From: Trogon surrucura
Lineage: Eukaryota > Chordata > Aves > Trogoniformes > Trogonidae
Length of the DNA: 64,000 nucleotides
Reading direction: 5' to 3'
Assembly (NCBI GenBank): GCA_020746105.1
Contig: CM036618.1
Coordinates: 113,467,308-113,531,307, forward strand
Below are positions 37,426 through 50,800 of this stretch, piece by piece. The notes under the pieces are model-generated. The model did no database searches. It was given only the letters and a program-made list of their open reading frames with translations, and was not told the origin of the DNA. The translations under genes and the position numbers were made by a program. Each line of letters opens with the position of its first letter. The stretch's first letter is position 1.

Positions 37426-37464
<39 letters not shown>
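37426..37464. repeat. Homopolymer (T)39
   Basis: 39 consecutive T, followed by AAAAAT. Read on the minus strand it is a 39-A run. I looked for a retrocopy with a polyadenylation signal in the minus-strand sequence before it (above 37465) and saw none. Confidence 0.95.
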
Positions 37465-37469
<5 letters not shown>

Positions 37470-39879
37470 TCCCTATTTGCTTTCATTACTTTCTGGCAGC
37501 TTTCCTGGAGCAGTCAGCTGTATTGTCTACAGTAAGTTAATTTCTTGGATACCTTAAATCACAGCAGTGCAGTCCTCTCTCTCACTTGTCTAACTATTAC
37601 ATTCCCAGTACAATTTACGTTTACATTTTTGCTATGGTCGAACAGCCACAAAAACCTTTTCTGAAGTGTTGGCGTGTTTTCCAGGAACAACACATTTTAC
37701 TGTCTGCTTTTTCCATTTCCTGACAGGTGAGCCCTATAGCAGTAGACAACACCTAAAGATTTCTTTCTGTTACAGTCCAACCTAAAGATTTCTTTCCGTT
37801 ATAGTCCAAACTGTTAGAGTTTTACAGAGGCTTTATCTCAGGTTCCCTTAAGCTGGGCTTCTGACCCATATATGGTTTCTGCATGTTTATCTACCCTGAA
37901 AGGATTTCTTTTCCATCCACTTGCTTAGTCTCCCCTTGAAACCATGCAAACACATGGCTTTCACAACAACTTGCAGCTCAGGCTTCACCAACAAAGCACA
38001 TGTTGTATGAAGCTCACATCCTGCTAGCTTTTGAATCTGACTTCTTTTAGCTTCAATTGTTGCTTTTCCAACTTGAAAATTAAGGGAAAATCAGGCAATC
38101 CCTACTCATATTGTCATGACCTGCTAGGTCTCCTGTCACTCTCTGCTCTCATTCCCACAACATTTTTTCCAGCCTGAAAAATCCTACGTTACCTACTGAT
38201 AATGAATGCAAATATTTTAGTGAGAAAGGCTCTGCACTGGCTGATGAGGTCTGACACTGAGGTGACACTGCTGAGTTATAAGCCAGGATGGGCTGTGTCC
38301 TGATGCCAGGGAGCTTGAGGCCAAGTGGAAGGTGGTTGTGCAACTTTTTTTTTTTTCAGTTTTGAAATTTGAAGTATCCTGCAAAGAATATCTAATGTAC
38401 AAAGCTCCAGGACCTCTGGGCACCCCACTGTCTCCGGTTCCATAACTCTCACCCTTTGCATCCTTTGGGAGTTGCAGAAAAATCTTCATACACTCTCAAA
38501 TACTTTAAGCTGCTAAGGAGTGTGCAGAGTTGAATCTGGAAAGCACAGCAGGTGCATTATCTGAATTTCGAAGTAACGCTCCTTTGTTTTCAGTCTTCTT
38601 TCAAGAACTGACAAGGCAGTTCAACTTTCTTAAACCAAAAATAAACTTCCATCTCTCTATGGCTGAAGAGGAAAGCTCAAAACCAAGATTTATGAAGGTT
38701 TAAATCATACAAGACAAGAAGATAGACTCCACAGGTCGCCTATGAAAAACAAACAAAACCACTTCCCTTCCCCACTTTCCCACCCCCAATCTAGTGTCTG
38801 GGAATATTTTAGGAGATCTCTGTACCCAGCACTGTGCAGGATGACAAAAAAGGGGGTTATGCCCATCAGATCTTCCTGGTGCTGCAGAAGGATGAAGAGT
38901 CAAATTGAGATCAGGTAGCTGAGTGACCACAGGAAGGTGCAGTCCCAGACTGGAGTGCAGAAGAGGTTTTTCGATCAGTCCACACCCGTGAGCTGTTGCT
39001 CACACAGCTGGATCTTCTCTGAGGATCTGTCAGGGCAGAAGGATACCACAGAACACCCTGGGAAACAGCTCAGCTGTCAGTCTTTTGGTGGGGTACTCTC
39101 ACCTGGAAATAATCAGTGATAAATGTGTACCTAAACCAAGGTGGAGAATGGGAATTAGACCTTCTGAGACCTGTAACAGGCTTTAGGGCAGAGCTGAGAC
39201 AGTGATTTGAGAAACAACTGCCTATTCCTCAGGGACAAGTGATCTGAAATCTCAAAGGAGCTCACTGTAAGACACCAAAGTGGCTGCCAGCCTGGACTAA
39301 AAAATACTCTTTGAGCAGCTTGTGGTAGACCACCTAGCACCTCTCTACAGTGTTGCAAAGCATCCCTTCCCTGGGTGGTTTCTCATGGGTTGTGGTTCAG
39401 ATCAAAACCTGGTCCTCTCACCTTCCTTATTTAATACACCCACACACCCTACTGCTGTCTCTGAACAGGATTACACTTTTTTTCATACCTTCCAAAACCT
39501 ACTCTCTGTATTTTTCCCAGGACGACAGAGCACTGTGTGTAGAGCCCTGGATTTAAGGAGGAGGAGTAAGAAAGCCTCCTCTGCACAGAGCACCCTGGTG
39601 AGTGCCCAGCTTTGCACATGGAGCTTACATTATGGAAATCCTGTGTAAGGCTCTGCAATTTTTCACTCTGTGAAGATATAGCAACAGCCTTCCCTGCTGC
39701 CTGGATCCCCACAGCACATCTCCTCTTTTAGTGGATTGCCTTGTTCTGCCAGCCCAGGTGTCCAGGAATGAGACAGCAGTGTGAGGATGGAATGGACACT
39801 GCAAAGTTTTTCCACCCCCTTCAAGAGGGAAATCCTGAAAACTCATCTCTTGTTATATCTCTTGGGGAGTTACCTATTC
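37465..39879. other. Unique non-coding DNA
   Basis: No gene recognised. It includes a 29-bp tandem duplication at 37751-37808 and a T12 run near 38346. The longest frames are about 100 codons and look like chance. Confidence 0.5.
37751..37808. repeat. 29-bp tandem duplication, two copies
   Basis: Two head-to-tail 29-bp units (37751-37779 and 37780-37808), each beginning ACCTAAAGATTTCTTTC and ending AGTCCA. They differ at two positions, both C/T transitions. A recent local duplication. Confidence 0.93.
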
Positions 39880-40620
39880 TCTCAGTCTGATAGGGGTGAG
39901 GCTGCTGCAGCTCTGAACCCCCAGGCCCAGCTGTTGGTGAGGCTGAGATTCTATTCCCAGATGGCACACGCAGGTGTACAGCACATATATGTGTATGGTC
40001 ATGTCTGACCACACAGAGAGAGATACACAGCACCCACCCAAACAGCACCAATGGCCTGGGCTCATCCTTCTCCAGCTCATCAGGATGAGGGTCTGTTAGT
40101 GGGAAATATACAGACATATACACACACACAGAGAGAAATAGACAGACAGGTACAGTGTCAAGCCCATAGCAGCTGGGCTTAGAGATGCAGTCTATCCAGC
40201 AGTTGGTACTGGATCCTCATTCTGCCCTGTTGTCTCACACACATGCACACATAGCACAGTCTCCTAATCAACTCCCGGGCCCCACAGTTTCTGCCAGCAG
40301 TTGGCCAGGATCCTCTGGTCCCCCTGGGGCCAGCTCCTCCCATGGTCTCACCCCAGCCACATAGATCCACATCGTGCTCCCAGGCCACCTCACCTACTCA
40401 CTGGCTGGTCTGGCATGAACTTCTCTAGGGATCACTGACTCGCATACCCACCCACACTTGATCTGGTTGCTGCATCATGGACGCATAGGTCCTCTGTCCC
40501 ATGGTCTGACTGCAGTTGCTGCAACTCAGATTCCCTGTACACATGTGTACACAGAATAAGGAGCAGCCCCTCCTAACCAAAAGTAGCTACAAATAGTGTT
40601 TAATGCCTATAATGTGTCTT
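39880..40620 (-). repeat. Possible degenerate LTR or other interspersed repeat
   Basis: The texture differs from the surroundings: CA/GA-rich stretches (about 40090-40160 and 40230-40260), a GC-richer centre, and a 16-bp palindrome TGTACACATGTGTACA at 40536-40551. A second small palindrome AGTTGC-T-GCAACT lies just beside it. The overall look on the minus strand recalls avian ERV-L type LTR sequence. I could not define LTR ends, a polyadenylation signal or a primer-binding site, and there is no retroviral reading frame. Confidence 0.25.
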
Positions 40621-43479
40621 GTAATCCTGCTCAGTCCAAAGGGTGCTCCAGAGAGCTCATGGACTCATCAGGATGGGTATCACCCCTGGACCATGGGGCC
40701 AAGGGTCTGCCAGAACAGCCCGAGGAGAAGCCTGGGCAGGGTGTCGTGTTCTCCGAGTCTGTAATTTAGATTTCCTCTTACCTTTGGGACTCTCTGCTCT
40801 GCTGAGCTTATGCAAATGGGCCTCTGATAGGCTGATGCCTCCTCGGATGGGCCTGCAAAGAAGCAGGACAGGTTATTACTTGGGAGCCCCCTCCGGCCAT
40901 TGCTCTCCTGCAGATGTAAAGACCCAAGGCTTTTGATCACGTAACCTAACAGCATCCACATGGGAACAAAAGCTTAGCCAACTATTCCTGTTGTTTCTCT
41001 AACAAGAAGCACCTCTGGTTTCTAGTTCATAAAGTCACAAGTGAATGAGATGTGCTGGTTTTTCTTTTGGGGACCTTTTGATTCAGGATAAACCTCGATG
41101 TTACATACAAAGGTGTCAGACTCAGTGGATGCCTTGTCTGGGCTGTGTCTGGAGCTACCAACCAGCACTGTGCTCAGGACTGGAATGACTGTGGTGAAGT
41201 CCCTGCGTGAATTTGACCAGCCACCTGCAATGAAGAGTAGGGAAGGAAGTGCCTACTAAAGTCCCCTCGTTCCTGTCATTTCGTCCTTCAACTGCTTGGT
41301 CTACCACTGTCCAACCTTCCCTCCTGTAGCCAAGCCTCCTTCTCTCTTACCAAAGGATTTCAACAAAGGAGAAAGAGATCATTTGCCTCGGACCAACTTT
41401 TAGCACATGTGGCGCTTCACGGACTGCAGATGGACTTAGTGTTTCAGGTTTATCAGACACCTTCAAGTCATGACCTGCCAATTCTCCAAGCTATTAATGA
41501 TTTCATACCCTGTAGGACGAATATAAGGACAGAGTTTTTCACTCCTCTGGGAAAAGGCTATTAGGTATGTTTTCCTGAGGAGAATTTGGTGGATGGAGTA
41601 AAACCATTTCAGCGCCCACATTTCCCACCTGATTCCTCACCTGGGGATTCCTGCCTCCTCACATCAGTAACACACCAGTCTCATACTATCAAGCAGGACC
41701 TGATCCTGCCAAGCCCAGCAAAATCTACAACCAAAGACACAGGATCTTCCTGACTTTCCAGACAATATTCCCTTACTCATTCCTGCAGGATGTCAGAATA
41801 TAGATGGGCACCATCTCTCCATCCAAACAGTGCAGACCCAAAGCCTAGTTCAAGGCTAGGCGGCAAAGCTCTTGGAGGAGCCGTGGGTGTTGTGAGTCAC
41901 GCCATGGGTCCTGAAAGACCCATTAGAGGAGAAGGAGTTGGAGTTATGCAGGCTGAGTGCTTTGAAGTAATTCCTGCACCATCTTTGGAGAACTTTTTTT
42001 TTTCATTTCTGCAGCATCTTTGGAGAACATTTTTTGCGTGGGGAGACAACAGAGTCCTTGCAGTTGTCCCATTTGACTATTGTGTCCATAGAAATGCAAC
42101 AATCAGGAAGGCAACAGGCCAGCCAAGGGCTCCTTCCCCAGGCAGGCCTCCTATACCATTGTCCCCAGCAGGGTCATAAGTGGTCACAAAGCTAAAGCAG
42201 GGATCTGCAACACTGTACCAGGGAAAAGGTGCTCCTGTAGTGCCCTCTTAACTTGCTCAGAGCCTCAAGGGACTCAGTGGTGTGCACGGAAGGATGGTGA
42301 GACTCCAAAACATCATCAGATTACATTTGTTTACTGACACAGAACCAGGGTGATGGCATCATTCACATTTATGGCATGCCTATTTCTCATTCTGGGAAGC
42401 ACAGCAAACAAATTAATTTAATTTCACTGCATCACTGGCATGTAATAAACTCATTTGATTGTTAGTCTCTCTCATAAATACCCAGTCCCTAGAGTCATGG
42501 CATGACAGAACTAATTCAACTTTTGTTGACCAATGTGTTTCCAGATTTTGTCTAGGCAATCAGGCATGAAAGGGAGACTCCTTGTTTGCCATGAATCCAG
42601 AAGATGCATAAAAGACCTCAGATTTTCTAGATATTTATATTGCAACTCATAACTGGTTAAATTAATCCCACTAGTTGGGAGGCTGACTCACTGTTCTTGG
42701 GGTTATGAGAACTCAGAGAGGCTGAGGAGGAGTCTCCTCTTCTCCCTCTAAGCTTATTTGGAGGAATCCATAAACAAAATGAAACTGTAAACAAAGTATA
42801 TGCTGACACTAAAACCTGTCCAATGCTCTGCAATAATCTGGCCAAAAAAAAAGAAGCTGAAATGGCTCTTGAATCAAGACCTTGTAAGTCAGGGTCTCAG
42901 GAAATACCACAGAGAGTACTGTGAACTTGGACTCCATGTTGCTCATTTTCTTCCCTCCCAAAAGAGAAGCTGTTATATGTGTGCAGATTTGTAGTATAGA
43001 CAGGAATTCCCCAGCAGGAAAAAAGGAAGGGGCGTGAGGTCAAACTGCAGTTTCCAGTGGTCACCACAGATCCCACAGTCCTAAGCCATATTTATCTGGA
43101 TTTTTTTTAACAAGAAGTTTTACGTTACAGTTATTTTAAAAGGGAACGGTTACTCTTTACGAAAACATAAAAGAGGATGGGACAGTGGGAGCAAATCACA
43201 GCTTCTGGGAAGCGTCATATTTGTCAGTGGTCTAAGCCAAAAATATCACGCAGATTTATCCCCCTAGAAAAGAAGTACATGTGTTATCTCAATAAAGCAT
43301 TTTAAACAGAACTCATGCAACCAGCCTTAAAGCATTGAAAAAAACACCCTTGCCTTTTGAGATTTCTGTTTCTGACAGAAAGCAGTAGCATTAAATCCCT
43401 CTCCCTCCATCCCTAAATCCACTCTTCACCACGTGTTTCTCCAGTTAATCAACAATCCTAAAGTAACAGAGCTCACCAT
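40621..43479. other. Unique non-coding DNA
   Basis: No gene recognised. The longest frame (41790-42179, plus, 129 codons) runs through a 35-bp duplication and has no family motif. The region about 42290-42480 is AT-rich and repeat-free. Confidence 0.5.
41974..42028. repeat. 35-bp imperfect tandem duplication
   Basis: CTGCACCATCTTTGGAGAAC (41974-41993) recurs as CTGCAGCATCTTTGGAGAAC at 42009-42028, with a T-rich spacer that is also partly duplicated. The repeat period is 35 bp. Confidence 0.85.
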
Positions 43480-43715
43480 GGACAGCATGACCTAAGAGCC
43501 AGGAGACCTGGGTCATCTCTTGTCTCATGGAAAAGTTGCCTTGTGAAGACCATGAGACCTCAGTTTGCTACACTGATATATAACAGCAAAAGACAGGAAG
43601 GACTGGGGGTCACAATGCCTCAGTTCTCTGCCAGGCACTGGCAAGGAGTCATTGTGAGTTAAGCAGGAAATGTGTCTATGCTTGCAAACCACTTGCAGCA
43701 GATGCTAAAATCATT
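43480..43715 (+). repeat. MIR-type SINE relic, near full length
   Basis: The order of segments follows a MIR-type amniote SINE: AGCCAGGAGACCTGGGTC (near the tRNA-derived head), then CCTTGTGAAGACCATGAGACC and CTCAGTTTGCTACACTGATA (core). A tail, GTCATTGTGAGTTAAG ... CTTGCAAACCACTTGCAG, corresponds to the 'TTGTGAGGcTTAAttaatgtTTGtAAAgcaCTTtGaga' segment. The divergence is high, as expected for an element this old. Confidence 0.55.
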
Positions 43716-44741
43716 GTGAGAGAAATATGCCGTGAGCACTGGAGCCTGCTCCCCACAGTGCCAGCTGTCCAGACTGAGGAGATGGAGAGGGCTGAGAGAG
43801 ATGCTGATCACGTAAAATGACCACAAGGCTCTAAGATGGTTGTGACTTTGAGTCACAGATCCTCAGCATGGAATGGCTATTGTGGCATCCAAAAGCTGTA
43901 AGTCTGCTGGGACTCGCCAGTCGCAAAGAGTAGCCGCACTGCTGTCCTGCAGACTCTCCCCCATACCAGGGTATCAAAGTCCCTGGAGAAGTGCGTGCAC
44001 CACACATCCTACCAAGAGTCCTGAGCCAGGCTCTGGTGGACAAGGAGGTAGGTTCAGGTGAGCTGGGACTGTGGAGACAGGTTGGAGCAAGAGGATCAGG
44101 GAGTCTCCACAACACTGAAGCAATGGGAGAGGGTGAAGAGCACGATCTGCTGTCACCCAGGCTGTCAGTTAACCTTTTCTGGTCATGATCACAAGTACAT
44201 CACTGGTGTCTAACTACCCCTGTGGAAATAGAATTGTTTCCAAGAATCTTCATCCGTGTGATACATATCTCCATCACCTTCTACCTCTCTACTGTCCCAT
44301 TTCTCACTTTAGTGCCAGTGACAAAGGACAGGCACTGCTGTCCCAGCAGTGCCAGCATGGATGCAGCCTTCAGCACCTTTGCAGGCATGGCTGGGGCAAG
44401 CGAGGGGAGGACAAAGCTGTGAGTGACACCCCTGGGGACTCATAGTCCCTCTTCTGATTCATTCCAGATGTCTGTAGCACTGAATCACAGTTACGAAGCA
44501 CGGAGACCATATCTCTATCCAGCCCTGAGGTTTCACTACTGGTTTCAGCTGCAGTGCAAACATTTTGAGGCTGCATGGCAAACCAGCAGCCAGTTGGTCT
44601 GAAAAAGAGACACAAGGAGCCTCTTTTTAATTCAAATATGGAAGGATATAAGAGTTCAAAGCAGGATGTGAATTGTCCCTCTGTTTGCTGATCTACTGGC
44701 CTGCTAGAGGGACTGGGCCAGAATATGAAAAATATCTATTT

Positions 44742-44880
44742 ACCCAGAGGGATCAGCAGAGAAACTTAAATTATTTATTTAGCTGGCTGGGTGATGGAGG
44801 TCTGCAGAGATCAGTACTGAACCTGAAATTGTCTGTCAGCCCATCTGTGCATCATGAGGGCAAAGACCCAGAGGGATCAG
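44742..44880. repeat. Short direct repeat, 15-mer twice, 124 bp apart
   Basis: ACCCAGAGGGATCAG occurs exactly at 44742-44756 and 44866-44880, and a partial copy (GATCAGTACTGAA) starts at 44809. The region does not otherwise align with itself convincingly. It may be an old local duplication. Confidence 0.6.
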
Positions 44881-47800
44881 TACAGAATTCAAAATTCCGT
44901 GTCTATTCACTGTTCAGCCTGTTTACTTTCCCAAGTCTGAGACATGAAGCAGGCCAATGTAAACACAAAGCACATCTCTCAGGTTGGGGTCAGCCTGCTC
45001 TTCAGCGCTGTAAAATGTTACAAATTGTCAGAGCATTACTGCAGTTGCTGGGGACTTCATGATTTACAAGGGAATTGCTGCAGCACACTCTTTCGGCGAT
45101 GTCCAGGACAACCATGTACTAAAAAAAACGGTACCACATGGGCCCATTCCCTCAACTGTCTGAAGTGTTTGTCCAGCCACTCCCTCCATCTGATCCTATT
45201 ATTTCCCACTGTGCCTTCCTGTCTGGATTGCGCGAGGGAAGTGGGGAAGAAAGGTGATTGTGTCTAGCAGTGAGCTAAATAAGCGTGAGTAAGAGAATTC
45301 TCTTTTCCCATGGGATATTAGTGGCTAAATCCTCAGAGCCCGGTTTCCTGGGCTGCTCAACTACAAACAGAGCAACTCACGTTCTTGCTGGAAGAGAGGA
45401 CAGGAGTCCAGGGCCACAGCCCTGCAAGAACAAACTGCTCTGAGCCTGTAGTTCCCTCTCTGTGAGATGAGGATGCTCAGTGTCATGAAATGTCTTATAG
45501 ACCAGGTGCCTTACACATTGTAATTTGGCTGACGGGTGAAAAGGATGGATCGGGAGGATTTGTGAGTTGCTCGCACAGGATGTGCTGATGGGCACCTCTG
45601 TCATTTTGTTGCCTTAGTTTCACTGCATTTTCAAAGCGGCAGGACATCTCTCTTTGAGGAAGAGCTAAGGCTTATTGTAGTCACCCTCTATCAATCCTGC
45701 CCAGAAAATAAAGCTCTATTTTTCTTGCAAAGTACTTATCAATGCCTACTTTCAACAATCTCAAGGAAAACTATGCATTTCTGCTCCTGTAAGCATTTAA
45801 GCACCAGATTGCTTGACAGTAAGCAGGGAATTTGCTCTCCTGACAAGGTCCCTGGGGCACTGAAGTGTTTAAGGAGCTGGTGATACTCTTTCATGCCAGC
45901 CAAAAATGTTTCATCTAGTCAGGACTGAAAACAAAATCTGTGATAATAATGTGTTGCTCTCCATGACAACTCTGTGCTCTCTCTCAGCTCTCCGTGACAA
46001 CGGGCTGCTCCTCTGGAGCCGGCCCCTAAAAATATGGAATTATGCACATGCAGGGATATCACTGAGCTCAGGGACAGAAAGGAGTTCAGGACCTTAAGAC
46101 ACTTTTCTTTCTGGAGAAACTCTCATTGTGAGAAATGATCAAGCCCTGGGCAGCATCGAGCAGCTGTTTCAAAGCAAATTCAAATGCAGTTTAAGGAGAA
46201 TAGAAATGACTTCAGGACGGTTCAGCTTTTGTAAGATTCACAGTGAATCAAATCTTTGACAGCAGATAGCTGCAACATCTATTGATCAATGTTTTGAGCA
46301 AAAGAATAGAAAGTCACGGCTGTATCGATCAGCCATTTATCATATGAAACGTGTTTTAAAGAAAGCAAAAGAGACAAGCACAGTCTTAGTGCTCATGTAC
46401 GGGAAATGGACTCGTGTTTCTCTGATGAACTCCAGTACCTGCAGGCAGAATGACTGGCAGCACGGCCAGCTCTGCCAACAGCTGGGCAGAGCACGCCCAT
46501 CCACATTTCTGGAGTTCAACATTTTCACTTCTTCTCTCCCCCCACCCCTGCTCACTTTCTGCAGCAGTTGCTGTTTTTACCCCATTATGGTCACATTGCA
46601 TTAGTGCTTCTGGAGGGTCGCAATTTGGTTTCCTCACAGGCTCCTCCCGGCCCAGGGTCCCTGGCCCATTTATGCTCCTCTGAGAGATCCCCTGTTGCTC
46701 CGTTTGCAGAGGGAATAAGAAGGTACAGCAGAAGACCTGCAATCATGGCAGAGAGAAGAGAAGCACAGGGCATGCTTCCAAATGGGAACACATCGGTTAT
46801 TAACCAAATCATTTCAGCTGGGAACTGCAATGTTATCAGTATTCCAATTTGCACTCTTCTTTTATTGCCTCCTGCTCTCTTCTTCCAGACCCTGAGATAG
46901 AACATCACCAATAAGACATTTAGAAATGAGAGCAAGAAGCATGGAAAACAATGGGGGGAATACACATATGCAACACTGTTATTTTGGTTTAATATTTATA
47001 TGCCATTGATACTCGGAAACAAATTACTTCAGCCACTGCCACAATAGGCATGGTACAGACAACAAGTAAATGACTCTTCTGTCAGGAAGCAGCTCTGAGC
47101 AGCATGCAGAAGCCCTACCCTAGCAGAAGGGAATACATGTATATTCAAAGACATTTACCAAACTAATGAAGAAAAGAGAAGCAATACTTTCCTTTGACTT
47201 GGAATTCCCACTTGTGCTCAGCTGGGAATAGAGGCATAATTAATCAAAGTGCTTAAATAAGTTTCTCTCTGCCTTAATCAGAGCTGTGCAAATAAATCAT
47301 TTTTCAGTTCAGTAGCTGAACCAAAATAATAATAATTGTAGAAATATTTTTAAGTTGTCTGAAATGAAACTTCAGGCTTCCTCAAATATTTTCAGTGAGC
47401 AGAAATATTTGATTTAACTGAAATGAGATGCTGACTCTTCAGTTGCTCTATTTATTTTAAAAATACAGACCTAAATTTGTCCTTAAAAGGTTGTTCTGAA
47501 GGGAAAAATCGAAACAGGTAACTTAAAAGTGTTCAGATTAACAGTTCTGGTGGTCTTATTTCTTCCCCCATTTTCTGTTTTAATCTTTTCACCAAATTCA
47601 CACTTAATGTCACCACCCCGTGACTTGCATCCTCTGGCAGCCAAACAACCTTGTCCAGAAAAACCGCCAACCAGCCATGGCTGACATCTTTCTGAAACGT
47701 CTTCCAGAACGGGCTACAGTCAGCAGGTGTGCAGAGCAAAGCCTTAAGAGGGACGGCAAAAGACACGGCTTGACTTGGAGGGACTGCCTGGCACTGTGAC

Positions 47801-50800
47801 ATGTTGTTCCTCCAGAGGTCTCCCCTTGCAGAACAATCCCCTCAGTCATTTTAACGTGATGCAGAAATCACGCCACAGAAATGATTTCCTGAACTTCCCC
47901 TGTTTGTCCTCTGCTTACATTCGTTATTACCAGGGCCAAGGAAAACTCAGAGGCAAGCCCCTCACTGGGCCGAAGCCAGCTCACGGCTGTGGCCCTGGTG
48001 GAAAGCCCACTTGTGAATGTACTGGGAGATGAGCTGGATGCTGGGGCTATATCAGCATCATGAGGTGTAGGAATGGTCGTATGGCTGCCCAGCCCCCAAA
48101 ATGTTAATTTTCATTCTTTAAGACGATTCACTTCTACCTGCTTTTCTCACCCATCCTCTTTCCTCCACGAGGGAGTCCATGGAGTCAAAGACTGAGGGAC
48201 TCAGAAGTCCAACAGGGTCCTTGCTTCATCCAGCCTTGGTACCAAGGTGATGATCTCTGACAGAGCCATCCGGGAAGCCAAGCACCTACCACAGCAGCTG
48301 CTCAGCACCCACAGCCCATTGGCCTTCTGAAAAAGCCACAGAGGCGTGTTGTATCTGAGGTATTTGATCACATTTGCAAAATCTGGGCCATGCTTTGGTG
48401 TAGTATCTTGTGAAAGTTGTATCCTCACAAGGAGCAGGAGGCATCCTGGGATGGCTGGCTGAGCTGGAGGAGCTGCTGGCTAGGGCTGGAAGGTGGCAAA
48501 CATTACTGCTGCTGCTCCTTTGATAGAAAAGGCTCCAACAATCCTTTAGCATTCACTTGCCTAGGTAGCCAGCCCTATTTTTAGCAATTTTGAGGCGCAG
48601 AATCACACTTTGTAAGCTCTAGATGCCTAAGCAAGATAGAGAGATTTTTCCAGACAGGTCAGGAGCTGGCTCAGACCTGAGCCTGCCTCTGTCATTCCCA
48701 GTGAGAACATCAGAGGGATGCTCTGAGTTTCATTTGCCTGTGCCCAGTGACTAAGGCCCTGAAGTGATAACGGGGTGGATTCAGCAGCCTGTGTTAGATT
48801 TTGTGGTTCGAAGTGCCCAATTTTGGAAACGAGCCCCCGTTCACCTGCCATTGGCAATGCAGGACTAACCCCGGAGTGGCCACTCTTATCAAAACTCCAA
48901 AGTTGTGCAGCAGCTCTGTACCCCAGAAAAAGCTCCCAGTATGACTGCCAATTCCCCCTACTGGCAGGAATTCTGCCTGCTTTTATTTGATGGCACCAAG
49001 CTGATTTAAGCACAATACCTTTCCTTAAAGCAATCAATGTATTTCAGTATGAAATGAGTTTTTTTGGGCACCCACACTTGTCTTTGGATCAGGGATAGGT
49101 GTGTGAGCTGCAGCATTAAACACAAACTGAGAACAACTGCTCAGGGTTAATTTCATTAACTAACTTGGTCACACCTTGGGTGAGAAAGGGTAGTTAGTAC
49201 CCATTCAGTGGGGGAGAGATGCTTCTAGCATGAAGACAGGTTAAAAAAGTTATTCAATCCTCTGGGGTAGAGAGAGGGAGAGATAAAATGAGAGCAGTAG
49301 GTAATTTATTGCTGGTGCAAGAAGAAGCTGTTAGCTGAGAGAAGAGGATAAGAATTATAAAGTGCAGTAAAACCAATTTCTCTATAGAACCTGTGATGTT
49401 TAGTGTCTAGAGTTATGAATTTCAGTTCCCCGGCTTGCCTCTTGCTGCTCCTATTTCAGACATGAAGAAGGACATGGGGGCTCTAAAGATTGTCTCTTTT
49501 ATCCACCTCTGTGAATTTCTCCCATAAGAAATATTACCTCTTCTGACGTGTTTTGCCTCCAGCACCTCCTTGGAGCCCATCTACTCCCAGCACAGCACCA
49601 CAGAGCACAGGAGTTGATCCTGCTGTGGCTCACGCAATGACCCAGAGCAGGGTGAGCATAAAATGCTTCCAGTGCAGCAGGAGATAGACTGCCCTGCCTG
49701 CTGCCTCCTTGCAGGACTAAACCCAGTCTCTCCTGCAAAATGCAGTGGCATTTTTGTTTTGTTTTGTTCCAGAGGTCAGGGAGATTGTATCTGCTGGTTT
49801 ACAAGACCGATGAGGTTAAACCAGCAGAAACCAGTGGCCATATAAACCCAAGCCTTCCAGCATCCACCTGCCTCTTTTGTCCCTGAGAATTTTCAAACCA
49901 AACTTCTAATGAGAGAACTGTTTTTCTCCCATCTAGAGCATCCCTGCAGCCAGACTCTGGCCCTCCGGCTTGTCTTGGGGAAGAGTAAAGCTGCAGCGTG
50001 CATGGGAACCACCCCCTGAGTGCGCGCGACAGAAGACGACTTCTCCTTGGATGGGGAAGGCTTTTCCCACCTACATCTCACCATATGGCCTCGTGCAAGA
50101 GCCAAGAGCAGCACTTACCCGCCGGCGGCACAGCCTGAGGGATCTGCCACAGCAGGGAAAACAGCATTCGCATCCCTTCCCCAGCCTGCCCTCGGCCTGT
50201 CTCCAGCTTGCTCAGAGTGACTCACTTTCTGTGAGTTACTGGTAAAAATGGTAAAAAGTCAAAGCAGAAAATATCCTGCATGAAGCAATTATAAGAGAGG
50301 GAGGGAGGTGTGGGTTGGTTTGGGGTTTTTTATTATTTTCCAGAGAGAACAAGAGAGAAAGGTTGCAAGTAAAGGAGTCTCATGCCAATGGTAGGTGACA
50401 CCACCAGCCCTTATTAGATTGCTGACAAGTACAGAGGTCTGCCGCCTTCTGCAGGTCTGCAACTTAGCACCAAGCCCATGCTGACCTTGTAGCGTCTTAT
50501 CTCTGGCTCACTGTATGAAATCCCTTTCTCCCAAGACCTTTCCCCAATGAGAAAGGTGGCTTCCAGGATGCTTTGGGGCTTGGAGTCAGGCCGTCCCTTG
50601 GAACTACCTTTAATCACTCTGCCTTGGAGGGAGTTCTACTGAAGGACATCAGCTCACAAACAAAGCACAGAGACTTTCATGAAGTTATTACTCCCAGCAG
50701 CTGAAAACCCAGAAGTCAGCTCTCCAAAATTCAATTAGCTGAAGAACAGGAATTTGAAAGGCAGAACAAATGTTGGTATCTTCTCATTTTCCTTAGAGCT

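Noticed and set aside
44780-44900. Possible old CR1 piece because of GATCAGTACTGAACCTG
   Set aside because: The similarity to the GSVLGP-coding segment covers under 20 bp and is not continued downstream.
47280-47440. TTTCAGTTCAGTAGCTGAACC with short palindromic parts
   Set aside because: AT-rich background makes small palindromes likely; no second copy in the window.
50015-50125. Local cluster of CG dinucleotides (CGCGCGAC, CCGCCGGCGGC)
   Set aside because: Too short and too few CpGs for a promoter island, and no exon next to it.
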